Of a stretch of DNA of 28,983 bases, positions 1 through 9,190 are shown one piece after another. Position 1 is the first letter of the stretch. Every line of letters starts with the position of its first letter. Source of the DNA: Priapulus caudatus. Lineage: Eukaryota > Priapulida > Priapulimorpha > Priapulimorphida > Priapulidae. A program made the translations under genes and the position numbers. The notes below the pieces were generated by a model, which was given only the letters and a program-made list of their open reading frames with translations, ran no database searches and was not told where the DNA came from. The stretch lies in the NCBI RefSeq assembly GCF_000485595.1, contig NW_014578316.1:29864-58846 (forward strand). Direction: 5' to 3'.

Positions 1-11
1 TGTGCGTGTGT

Positions 12-48
<37 letters not shown>

Positions 49-72
49 CGTGCGTGCGTGCGTGTGTGTGTA
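1..72. repeat. TG/TGCG microsatellite
   Basis: Alternating TG with interspersed TGCG runs from the left edge and ends about 36 bases before the first recognisable exon. It lies in the intron upstream of the TM5 exon. A similar TG tract closes the right edge of the window. Confidence 0.95.
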
Positions 73-107
73 TAGTTCGTTGATGCGCTTGCCACCTTTG
101 ATTGTAG

Positions 108-174
108 GTATACCAGCACTTATCGTTGGCATCGCAGCAAGCGTACAGCCCTCCGGCTATGGCACTGAATACTA
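108..174 (+). CDS. adhesion GPCR exon: extracellular loop 2 / TM5 start
   Basis: The acceptor is ...GATTGTAG and the donor is GTAAGA. The exon starts and ends mid-codon (two bases at each end) and encodes 21 full codons reading IPALIVGIAASV then QPSGYGTEY. The GYGTE motif just before a conserved Cys-Trp is typical of latrophilin-type receptors. The split last codon is completed by the next exon to Tyr. Confidence 0.85.
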
Positions 175-3100
175 GTAAGAGTCAGAATTTCCCATTATAA
201 GCAGCATAATATTGCATGTCACAATTCCTACACCTCCTTAGCATACGATCAACTATAATTTCAATAACTTCAAACTAAATACTTCAAACGAAATATTTCT
301 GCGACGTGCTTTCCCCTATTGACTATGATCTAGTTTAGAAATTTGTAATTTCCTTTCTTGTATTTGTGATAGCAATATTCGACGACGCCATGTCTTGATC
401 TTTTAAATTTTTTAAATTTAATATTACAGTTGTTGGCTCAGATCTGATACCAATTTCATTTGGAGTTTTATAGCACCAGTGTGTGCTGTCATCGTGGTGA
501 GTGCTGTGTACACTATACTGTCTATACATTCTATTATTCATAATAAAGTAATGTGTTAGTATGCTGTTCGCGGGTATGCCCCAGCCCATTTTGGACACAT
601 ATAATAATATATATATTATATAAATATATATATATATATAATATTATATATATAATATATATATATATATAATATTATATATATAATATATATATAATAA
701 GATCGTCCGAAGCTATTTATCTTGGCTAGCAACGGCGACGAGCGACGCGAACGCAATTTCTATGTGCATAGGGAAAAAATTGTAGCGGGATGCTGCTTCC
801 AAATTAAAATTTTAGATCAGTAAAATACCTGCCACTATACAATCCTATGTTCGTTTAAGTATTTCATGAGAAGTCTATCAATATATATTGATAGACTCCT
901 GATTGAATGAGGAGCACACGAGTATGTAATGTGACAAATCGTTGATGCTTTTTTATGCGCAGGTGAATATAGTGTGTTTGGTAATCGCCCTCAAAGTTGT
1001 GTTTAGCGTGCAGTCGGGAGCCACAAAGATGACAGAGGAAACGACAGTAGATATAGTCAGGTAATACAGAATGAGCTGACGTCATAGCGCGATCCCGCTT
1101 TTCTTGTTAAAAATGTTTATCTGAATCTCGTCGTTAAATGTGCACATTCTCGACAGCTCGAGTTCATTAATGTGATTATTTTTTAAATTGAGTATTAATC
1201 AAAGATTACTACTCAATTAAAGAATCGCAGTTATAGTTACTTAAATATATTGTCAAGCATTTAGTATAGAGGTTAGAAATCCCAAATAAATAATTTTCAG
1301 TATTTTTTAAATTGATAATTTTTCGTTCGCGTTTAATGCCAGCCCTGAAGGAAAGGCCATAAGGTATAATTCCTGCATTTGCAGTATTTGTAAAAAGCTG
1401 TGTTTTACAAGAATATATATTGAACGTTATTTGATATAATATATAATATTTAACTCTGCGAAATGTTAAGTATTAATCCTTGACGGTATCAGATTGCTAT
1501 ATATTCGTCCTGTTTTCATACGTGCAGAACACTTTGATAAATGAATAAATGATAAAGCTGTGACAACATGCATAATAAATCACGTGATATACATAGTAAA
1601 ACTTTCATTCACGGTATGTTTACGTTTTAATGGCAATGTCACGATTAAAAATTGACATAGTTTAGAGAATATACAGATAACTCTTAGGTAAGTTATTATT
1701 ATTTCTCGGGTAACCTATACCTCGGTAGAATAATAGTAACCGTTCTATTTCGGCTTGTTTTAGGGGATGGTTGAAAGGCTCGGTTATGCTGCTCTGCCTG
1801 CTCGGAATCACGTGGCTATTCGGTCTTCTCTACATCAACAATTCCTTCATCGCGTTTGCCTACATCTTCACCATCTTCAACTCCTTGCAGGTACAATAAG
1901 GATTACTGATTAGTGATGTCCATGAAGCACGTTCATTGTCTTACACCTGTTTCCCACAAAGTGGCACTTATTTATGTTAAAACGGAGCAGTTATTAATTA
2001 CCAAAAATTTCCCTATTATCGTGTAAATTTTCTCATCGTTTGGTTATAATTATTATGATTGTTATTTTGATTGTTATTAGTGATTATCATTATTTATCGC
2101 GTCGTGGTAGTGACGTGGCTTCGAGCTCTCTCTCAAAACGCGCCACATTTAATACTAGATTAACCTCGTTGTAGGGTTGTCGAGATACACCGCCATCTTT
2201 GTTGCGAAAGAGGGAAGGTCTCAGCATACACTGACTGTCTGACATTGTGTGTTCATGTATAGGGTCTGTTCATCTTCGTGTTCCACTGCCTCATGAACGA
2301 AAAGGTTCAGAAGGCGTTTGCGAAGTTCGTGCGACGCAGCAGTTCTTGTCCACAGTGCATGAAAGATGCGATGGAGAATTACGGACCGACTCCATCCACG
2401 TACACATCGTCTGTGAGTATTCCGTGACTCATATCTCACCTTGCTCTGATCTCAACCTACAATCACCGTTTCTAGTATATAATATATACTAGAACCGGTG
2501 ATTGTATTATATATTATGGTATTATATATTATGGTATTACATATCTGGGCTCGGCGTAGATCTATATCAGTGCTTTAGGGGTTCCGATACTTTTTGTTGT
2601 TAAGTTTATATGAGCTTATCTGTTTTATCTTATGAGATGACCGTAAGCTGATTAATTTATTAGCTCATCTGACATAGTCAGATGCAGCTTGTAGAATCGC
2701 TTGATCGTCCGTCCGTCCGTCCGTCCGTCCGTCCGTCCGTTCGTGCGTCCGTCAACAGTTGGGCACAAATCTTAACCGCTCGACGTACGGTCACGATATT
2801 CGGCACATGGGGGGGGGGATCGTCAGAACGAGTTGGGATGTCGAAGCTGGGGGTCAAAGGTCAAAGGTCAAGAGGTGTAAAAGAAGGGGGAACATTCACT
2901 CCTTAACTTAAGGTATAGGGAGGAAATGCAGAATTGCGGCACAAATCTAAACGGCTCGACCTAGGCTCGTGATAGTCGGTGTATAGCATCATTGTAGGAA
3001 AAGCCATCACTGTTCCGAAATTGGAGGTCACAGGTCAAAGGTCAATGGGCACAGGGCAGATTTTAGACATTTTCTGAGGACATGGTCTGACGGAGCGATT

Positions 3101-6100
3101 GAAAAACGTTTTTGTTTCAGCGGGACCTAGCATTTTTATGCATATTGAAAGGACCAGATGAAATCTAATTTCTGCTGTCATGCGAAGAGTAGTGTCAGAT
3201 AAACTTTTTGACCCTCAGAGGATGGTTAAACATGGATTTGTTGACTGTCTGTTAGAAAGAATTTGACTGCTGGTTTGCTAGTAGAATCTATACATGCCTG
3301 GATGTATGAGCTACAATGTCACAGTGAAATTTCAAAAGCTAAATTTGGTTAAAGAAGGTTTATGCTCATTAAATCGTATAATTTCTGTGGCATTCTGTAC
3401 TGTCAGTATGTTACATGTAACGTATGCCACTGCCAGTGGCTACTGCCAGTGCATATGTTGGTGATAGTACTGTGGAGTTTTTGCCTGCGTTAATTGGTTA
3501 CAGGTGGCAGCTCTCTATTGCAATTTGCAGCCTGTAGGCTTGCGTAGGTAAATGGATGAGTGCTTACCATTCTGTCGTGCAAATAGTTGTTGCTACTACG
3601 TACGATGAGAGCTTCCACTTTAATCTGAAGACACTTAAACGTACGCACCATCTCGTGGCAACTTTCATAACGATCCAACGAACATTCCTTTGAGAAGGTT
3701 CCTGATACCATCCCTGTGCATTCCACTTGTTTACGGCGTCGTATGTGAACACATTTGGGACTAACAGGGTTTACTAGAATCCCACCACTCCCCCACAGAG
3801 TCACCGCAGTAGACGTTAGATGAGCGCTGTCGCTCCGCGGCACTTGTATTAGTTGATGCATGGAAATTGAATGGTAAAGGAAGGTTAATTAGTTCGAGGA
3901 AATAATTGTTCTGGCCCGCTAGGTTTACACAACGTGCAACCACACAGGTAAGTAAACATACGTCTTTATTTTAACCGACCTTACGTACGTGAGTACTGGT
4001 GCTAAGCCTATTGCCTCGTGCAGGACATATTACGGGGCAATAGTGAAACGACACACAGGGGTGGGGTAGAAAGTCCTATACGCAATTACCGATATTACGC
4101 TTGTTTTCAGTTGCATTTTGTAGCTGGCCATGATCTTAGCGTAAATGTCGTTTTTGATCGTAGGCCTATAGCGAACCAAAAGACGCATACTGTATAAAAA
4201 TGCATGAAAGGGAAATCTTTACGTATAAGACCTACATTCAAGGGCCTAGCGAGATACTTTAATAATTAAATTGCAAACATTTTTTAGCGTGTTAATGTGT
4301 GTATACAAGATGAGGAATAGTAACAATGCAACGTTTCCCTTTTTACACGAATGGGGGACCTTCTAAATGAGGGTCTTTCCTAATGCTACAATAGATGGCG
4401 CCACGCTATGGCTTAGTAAGGTACCTTGAGCTGAAGCAGCATGCGTTTAGAAAATAAAAGTACTACTTAGCATGGCATTAAACAATCTGGTAGAGAGTAG
4501 AAAATGTTTGACTTTTCGTTATCCGTTTGCTTCCAGACTTCAGCACAAACACAAGTCACGAGGTCTAAAATGGTAATCAAAAATTGGGGGCAGATCTTTA
4601 TTTAATAATAATAGCATGTGTGAAGAACATGGATGCGTAAGAGATACCAAACGTAGTAGCGGCCATGTTATCATAGTCAACATCAAGATATAGAAATAGT
4701 CAGATATCGGGTTTCTTCTTTAGCGTGTGGTTTGCATTTGCATGACATCCGTTTGCATCGTGCAATGACAAGGAGGGCGGGGTTTTACTTATTTGTTTGT
4801 GCAGCATATCTGCTTGTCGAGTTTGGTTAACTAGATCGAAGACTCAATCTGAATGGACTAACAATGTCTTTTTATTTATACGGATGACTGCTTGGGAATT
4901 ATAGGTCCGTGTAAAGTAAAATATGTGATTTTTAATCGCTTTCACTATTGCACCTTCCAGTAATACCCAACATAATTTACATAAGAAAACATTGAAGGCA
5001 GATCGCTTGCATGCAATGCGCATTATAACCATAAAATACAATTCTATAAAAATTCACAGGAAAATACCTGTTGAGTTCCGGCAAATTCGACACATCCGTG
5101 TATCTTACTGAGTACACGTTCGCCCCCGACATGGACGACCTCTATTATCCGTTCCTCCCTATCCTTCTCCATTATCATCCACTGTTGGATCGCTATCCCT
5201 CATTCTATGAGACAGCGAAAATACCACAGTGTCTTAAGCAGATTTAATCCAGTAACTTGCTTTAACAAACTGGGTTCGCATGAAAAACTGGTTCATTCTT
5301 TCATTATGTTTTTTTTTTATCGAGGTTACGTGGAGAATATAAGGTAGTGTTCATGTTTGCTGTGTGCATGTCGACGTTGCCAGCTATAGGTGGTTTGTGT
5401 TGAAAAACAGTTTTCCATTGCGACACGTAATGAGTTTAATTATTATCGGTCGAGCATTTTATTGCGCGCATTAAAAACAAATCACGTGTAATTAGAAATT
5501 ATTTACATTTAGGCGATCACAGATCGAGTTTTTAATAACAAGCACCAATTGTTTGCGTACGCCCTATTATACCAATACTACATTGTATAATTACAACCTG
5601 TAATTTCGTTAAATAATAGTAAATAATTGTAATTAATTCGCGTGGCACCTGTGCACTCACCGTGTACGAACGACTTATATCGATCTTAAGGTTGTACAAC
5701 TGACTCTTCTTTATCGCTGTCAAGGATAAGCCACGTGATGGCCTCCTCGCAAAGCAGACCGACAGCCAATCAGCTACCGTGCCGATGTGTGAAGTATGTG
5801 ACGTCATCGTATGTATGCGTGCATGGTAGACGAGTTGCGACGGGCGACGCACGTGCATGGGGTCGAGCCGTAGCAGTGTGCATGTAATAATTTTCCCCCC
5901 ACAGCGCAAAAGTGTGCCGCTGCGTGCGTGGAAGCATTTCGCTACAATCCACCCTACCGAACCTAACCAGAAGTTACCCTGTTTACCCTTCACGTCACTT
6001 TCGTCATGAGTGTATATAGACTTTACTAATATTTATAACACAGTCTACCGTTTTAGGATAATCATGATATTATTTGGTAATAATTTTTATATCCGATTAT

Positions 6101-8690
6101 GTGTTTGAAGCTTACACCGTCACTATGCACTCGTGCGCTCGAACTTCCGGCGGGATATTCTTGACATCCGGTGTTTCCTGAAATCATCATCCGCAGTCAC
6201 GTGCAAACAGTTTTCATTATTTTGCTTGAAACTCGATCTGCCTTCAAAAAACATTCAATAAACATATGATAAAGCAGTTTGCGTGAACTCTTATATATTT
6301 CGCAATATTTTGCTTCACACTGTAGATAATTAAATCAAATTGGCTAATTGGGAATTAAAGTCTTAATACATTCGAGGGAAAATTTATTCTTGTTTAGAAT
6401 ATCTACCAAATATTCATCGTAGCAGTTTTCTTAAGCGACTACTAGAATATCACACGTTGAATCGACTAGCATGGAGTATTCAATGACTTAGATTCAGTCT
6501 GCTCACTTAGAATACTTACAAACTGCCTGTGGACTATGGACCATGGCCGTAGCAACTGAATTGAATCTATAATTTAAGCATGAGAATGAGTTGTGAGATT
6601 ATCATGAACACGTGTTTCAATTCACGGATGATTAGGAATTAGTTTGTGCTATTGTTTCATATCTATACATTTCATTTCATTCATCCTCTCATGCTGCGAC
6701 TGCTACTTTCTTCTTCCGTTATCAGTACACAGTTACAGTCTTCCGTTATCCGTTATCCGTTATCCGTTATCAGTTACAGTCTTCCATCAACTGGCTGATG
6801 ATTATGACTGTGTCAACGACTGATGATGGCTACGCTATTATATCATGTGCTTGATCTTGCCAGGCGAATGTTATTTGGTTAGCCATGCTGCTACTTATTG
6901 ATCTATATCTGAATCGTTATTATACATATTATATGGGGAGTAACCAAATAGACATATAGTAATGTCTATTATATTACTCTTTATTACATTAGCAAAAACA
7001 CATTAATACTAATAGTAGCTATAATAAGATTCATAATAATCATAACAGTATTAATCTATTTTAAATAACAGAATATTTTACTATCGGATGTGATGTTAAT
7101 ATTTATAAGTATACTAAATATAAACCACACATCATGTAATAACTAATTAAGTTAAAACATTTTATTTTTGTATTCTAATTTGCACGTCACTGCAGAGGTA
7201 TACCGTAGTTGCTTGCTTGGTGTAAAACTGTAAATACATGTTTGTCTAATCCTGAAGTATTACTCAGTCAACGATAGTAGCATGTGGGAACTAATTGACC
7301 CTTTTTTTCAGTCATAGACATCCCAACGCGATACTAAGTAATGTTGCATAAAGTTTTTGGTATTTAGTGAATGACTTCCGAATAACCCACATAATACGAA
7401 AAATGCTGCCACTACTAATATCTCTGTGATATATTTTTGATGGTGCGTTATAACAAATACTGATGTGCATGTGTATTTAAATATACCATGAATCACAGAA
7501 AATACATTTAAGGCACATTTGAGATGCCTTAATAATTATTAATAATAAACTATAAATAATTATCGTTCGAAAACACAACCTGTTAACATGAGCAAACTCA
7601 TATAGTCATGATCAGTCATTACCAGCAGGCTACTACAAATTCGCACAATGTAGGCCTACTATGTAATTCGACTCCTATTGCAATTTTCCACAAAAATTCC
7701 AACAGGATACATCCAGAAATCCGCGAGAATTACACAAAGCCGCTACTGACGCGGTGACTGAATTGTCAGAAGAATTTGTCATCGTGTTTTGCTCACGATC
7801 TTACAGACGAGCCGGCGTACATCCAGCAACACCAAGCCAAGCAACTCCGGGTTCATATCATCAACGAGGAAGAAGCTCGGTATTGGTTCGGATAAAGTAA
7901 AGAGTAAGAAGCAGCCAAGGACACAGAGCACAAGCCTGCATGACTCGGCTGATCGTACCAATGCCAGCAAGGAGGTCGCAGATGGTAATAATTCAGACAG
8001 ACATACGTGCGAACGGACGGACGGACGGACGGACGGACGGACGGACGGACGGACGGACGGACGAACGGACGGATGAACTGACGGACGGACAGACGAACGG
8101 ACGGATAAACGGACGGACGGACGGACAGTTAGATACAGAGTGGGTAGCGAAAGAAGAAAAATAGGAGCGAGAAAGGAACAAGCGCTGTGTCATGAGCAAC
8201 CCTTGCAACTATTACAGACAAGTAGATACAAAAATGTAAAATAGTCTATACACAATAATATGATAATATAATAAATAAAAACATAATGAATGATGAATAT
8301 GTCCGCAGCACTACGAAATATGTGTCTGCATAAGCTGACCCGCGACGATTCACGTATTAATTATAAACGTATTAAGTCACGACGACATTCAATTGTTTCC
8401 CCGTCAATTTTATGAACCTCATATGCACCACTGCATGATCCTTTAATGTTTACTGTTGTATATGAGTGACATTGCGAGTGTTTGTTTTATTCTCAGTGGA
8501 AGCGTGCGACAAGGAGACGCGCGGAATTGGAGACGGAAAGTCGGACGCGACATTGATAGCAGTCGATGCCGCAGGTGATAAGACAGCGGCAGACATCGTT
8601 ATTCATGCTAGTGAGGAGAACAGCAATGGCGACTGCAATCGTCGTTCAGAAGCCGACGTCAGCGCCATCAACGTCGACGTGACGTCATGA
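108..8690 (+). CDS. latrophilin-like adhesion GPCR, 3' part (seven exons, 5' end outside window)
   Basis: Seven exons join in phase: 108-174, 430-496, 963-1060, 1764-1890, 2263-2412, 7807-7984 and 8497-8690 (stop TGA 8688-8690). They give about 292 residues. The product is the C-terminal part of a class B2 (adhesion) seven-transmembrane receptor at the plasma membrane: TM5, TM6, TM7 and a polar cytoplasmic tail. Telling motifs are SGYGTE followed by CWLRSD, IWSFIAPV, LLCLLGITWLFGLLYIN, AYIFTIFNSLQG and FIFVFHC. Among adhesion GPCRs these are closest, from memory, to latrophilins (ADGRL), known as cell-adhesion receptors for teneurins and FLRTs. The lectin, olfactomedin, GAIN and TM1-4 parts would lie upstream and are not visible, so another group I adhesion GPCR remains possible. 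All introns are GT-AG. The tail is lysine-, serine- and threonine-rich and ends in VTS. Confidence 0.9.
430..496 (+). CDS. adhesion GPCR exon: TM5
   Basis: The acceptor is TATTACAG and the donor is GTGAGT. After one base that completes a Tyr codon, it encodes 22 residues from CWLRSDTNF through IWSFIAPVCAVIV. The Cys is the conserved extracellular-loop-2 cysteine expected to pair with TM3. The exon ends in phase 0, matching the next exon. Confidence 0.88.
600..704. repeat. AT-rich satellite-like tract
   Basis: This is about 105 bases of TATATAATATTATATATAAT-type sequence with an internal near-duplication of roughly 40 bases, inside the intron between 496 and 963. The rest of that intron (705-962) holds only the short palindrome listed separately. 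Confidence 0.9.
872..897. repeat. perfect 26-bp palindrome
   Basis: AGTCTATCAATAT is followed immediately by its exact reverse complement. It sits 65 bases upstream of the exon at 963, near where an intron branch region would be. Confidence 0.85.
963..1060 (+). CDS. adhesion GPCR exon: TM5 end and intracellular loop 3
   Basis: The acceptor is TATGCGCAG and the donor is GTAATA. It encodes VNIVCLVIALKVVFSV, the cytoplasmic half of TM5, then a polar loop (KMTEETTVDIV). The last two bases, AG, join the G of the next exon to form Arg. Phases are 0 at the start and 2 at the end. The open frame on the opposite strand here is a shadow. Confidence 0.85.
1061..1763 (+). other. intron, no further feature seen
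   Basis: This is AT-rich sequence between the loop-3 exon and the TM6-TM7 exon. No additional in-phase exon with transmembrane character, no RNA gene and no clear repeat was found on either strand. Confidence 0.6.
1764..1890 (+). CDS. adhesion GPCR exon: TM6 and TM7
   Basis: The acceptor is TTGTTTTAG and the donor CAG/GTACAA. One carried-over base is followed by 42 codons. They include the TM6 motif LLCLLGITWLFGLL and the TM7 motif FAYIFTIFNSLQ, both hallmark adhesion GPCR sequences that place this exon with high certainty. Confidence 0.95.
2263..2412 (+). CDS. adhesion GPCR exon: TM7 end, helix 8 and proximal tail
   Basis: The exon has exactly 50 codons, phase 0 at both ends, acceptor TGTATAG and donor GTGAGT. 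It begins GLFIFVFHCLMNEKVQKAF, completing the SLQG-FIF-FHC signature, and continues into a basic, cysteine-containing juxtamembrane tail (RRSSSCPQC, a possible palmitoylation site). It ends in Ser/Thr-rich sequence. Confidence 0.93.
2461..2503. repeat. 20-bp near-perfect inverted repeat (hairpin)
   Basis: AATCACCGTTTCTAGTATAT is matched by its reverse complement with one mismatch across a 3-base loop. It starts 49 bases after the donor of the exon ending at 2412. It is followed by short repeats of TATTATATATTATGG to about 2535. Confidence 0.85.
2704..2753. repeat. CCGT tetranucleotide repeat
   Basis: About twelve CCGT units, slightly degenerate at the right end, lie directly before the tandem unit described next. 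The same tetranucleotide in the opposite orientation (ACGG) follows the tail exon at 8009. Confidence 0.95.
2852..2870 (+). promoter_or_regulatory. three GGTCA half-sites spaced by one base (DR1-like), copy 1
   Basis: GGTCA-A-AGGTCA-A-AGGTCA. AGGTCA direct repeats with one-base spacing are the known binding pattern of HNF4- and RXR-type nuclear receptors. The match is visible; function is not shown, and the motif may simply be part of the repeat. Confidence 0.35.
3025..3044 (+). promoter_or_regulatory. three AGGTCA half-sites spaced by one base (DR1), copy 2
   Basis: AGGTCA-C-AGGTCA-A-AGGTCA is an exact triple half-site. It lies at the matching place in the second tandem unit, so the cluster was present before the units diverged. 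Confidence 0.4.
5764..5806 (+). promoter_or_regulatory. CCAAT box plus full CRE palindrome
   Basis: AGCCAATCAG at 5764-5773 is followed 25 bases later by TGACGTCA (5799-5806), the complete CREB/ATF consensus. The surrounding 5640-5990 is richer in CpG than the intron around it, and an E-box CACGTG occurs near 5732. It may be an intragenic promoter or enhancer; this is an inference. Confidence 0.35.
6729..6786. repeat. CCGTTAT heptamer array flanked by a direct repeat
   Basis: Four CCGTTAT units (about 6743-6769) lie between two copies of CAGTTACAGTCTTCC, suggesting local slippage of a short duplicated segment. Confidence 0.8.
7807..7984 (+). CDS. adhesion GPCR exon: cytoplasmic tail
   Basis: The acceptor is TCTTACAG and the proposed donor is GTAATA. 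The phase 0 start matches the exon ending at 2412. It encodes 59 codons of low-hydrophobicity Ser/Thr/Lys-rich tail (begins TSRRTSSNTK, ends ASKEVAD). It was chosen because it restores the frame with both neighbours. Without splicing at 7985 the frame would run into the ACGG repeat and encode Arg-Thr-Asp-Gly repeats. Further tail exons inside the preceding 5.4 kb intron cannot be excluded. Confidence 0.7.
8009..8130. repeat. ACGG tetranucleotide repeat
   Basis: About 30 slightly imperfect ACGG units start 24 bases after the donor at 7984, inside the intron before the last exon. In the plus frame it would encode Arg-Thr-Asp-Gly repeats if the intron were retained. Confidence 0.95.
8497..8690 (+). 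CDS. adhesion GPCR terminal exon and stop codon
   Basis: The acceptor is TATTCTCAG. Two bases complete a Gly or Val codon split with the previous exon (G/TG gives Val). The remaining codons encode an acidic tail (VEACDKETRG at the start, INVDVTS at the end) and stop at TGA 8688-8690. Vertebrate latrophilins are known to end in VTSL, a PDZ ligand. Here the stop follows VTS directly. Confidence 0.7.
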
Positions 8691-8966
8691 GAACGGGTTA
8701 CATCATCATCATCAGCAGCAGCAGCTGCAGTGTTGCTGCTCTGTTACCGATGTATTTCCCGTGTAGTTCGCTGAAGGGACTAGCGAGCATTTCCTGTCTC
8801 ACTGCGTGTCTGCATTTTATGCTGTTCACTTATTTCGAACTACGTGACGCAGAGTTGCGAACCAACTCGACGCCTCAAATGTAGTAGGCAGTACGCCAAC
8901 GCCGCCAGGTCGCAGCACTGTCTACAATAAGTGTGGTCAATCTGTCTTGTCTGCATAGCTGTGTGT

Positions 8967-9011
8967 GGATATATGTATAGCTGTGTGATATATGTATACA
9001 TATGATATATA

Positions 9012-9048
<37 letters not shown>

Positions 9049-9070
9049 TATATATGATATATGTATAGCT
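8967..9070. repeat. AT dinucleotide tract in 3' UTR
   Basis: TA/GATATA repeats with a central pure TA run lie within the probable 3' UTR of the adhesion GPCR gene. Confidence 0.9.
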
Positions 9071-9151
9071 ATGTGTGGATGAGTGTAAGATTATGTGGAT
9101 ACACGAGCTGACTAATCGTTTGAGGGAACTGTGTACGATATAAATATTTAA

Positions 9152-9157
9152 ATTAAA
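9152..9157 (+). terminator. candidate polyadenylation signal ATTAAA
   Basis: ATTAAA is the commonest variant of AATAAA. A T-rich stretch (about 9171-9186) follows 15-30 bases later, as expected for a cleavage region. A second ATTAAA occurs at 9288. No canonical AATAAA is seen between the stop codon and here. Confidence 0.4.
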
Positions 9158-9190
9158 CATTATATAAAACGTTTTATTGTGAATTTTCGC

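Larger units (their letters stand above)
2754..3056. repeat. two diverged tandem units with AGGTCA clusters, part of an unnamed dispersed element
   Basis: CACAAATC followed by CTCGAC occurs at 2764 and again at 2940, a spacing of 176 bases. Each copy continues with a related sequence (CACGATATTCGG versus CGTGATAGTCGG) and ends in GGTCA repeats (2852-2870 and 3025-3044). Together with the flanking CCGT run this looks like an old interspersed repeat. I do not recognise the family. Confidence 0.6.
3057..7806 (+). other. remainder of the 5.4 kb intron of the adhesion GPCR gene
   Basis: This is AT-leaning sequence without a convincing exon. It holds a short direct repeat of CCACTGCCAGTGG type (3427-3454), a CCAAT/CRE pair (5764-5806) and a CCGTTAT heptamer array (6743-6769). 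Open frames on the minus strand at 3490-3943 and 5532-5993 have no recognisable family, biased composition and no supporting splice structure. A plus-strand open stretch at 5060-5247 follows an acceptor-like site but is out of phase with the gene. Confidence 0.55.
8691..9190 (+). other. probable 3' UTR of the adhesion GPCR gene
   Basis: This is non-coding sequence after the TGA. It contains short ATC and AGC triplet runs (8701-8728), an AT dinucleotide tract (about 8967-9070) and a candidate polyadenylation signal at 9152. A 65-codon open frame overlaps the stop as ATGA, but it shows no family resemblance and is treated as chance. Confidence 0.5.

Noticed and set aside
3490-3943. Overlapping minus-strand frames of 60 to 123 codons
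   Set aside because: Three frames overlap one another, none resembles a known protein, and none has conserved motifs.
5060-5247. Plus-strand open stretch after an acceptor-like ATTCACAG, ending in TAA
   Set aside because: It would need a phase different from the preceding adhesion GPCR exon, which ends in phase 0. In that phase it stops after four codons.
5532-5993. 153-codon minus-strand open frame
   Set aside because: No recognised family, mixed composition and an AT-rich 3' half. It lies inside an intron without splice or promoter evidence beyond a CRE.
8687-8884. 65-codon frame with ATG overlapping the receptor stop (ATGA), containing a hydrophobic stretch
   Set aside because: The overlap looks like translational coupling, but this is a eukaryotic 3' UTR with triplet repeats and no family match.
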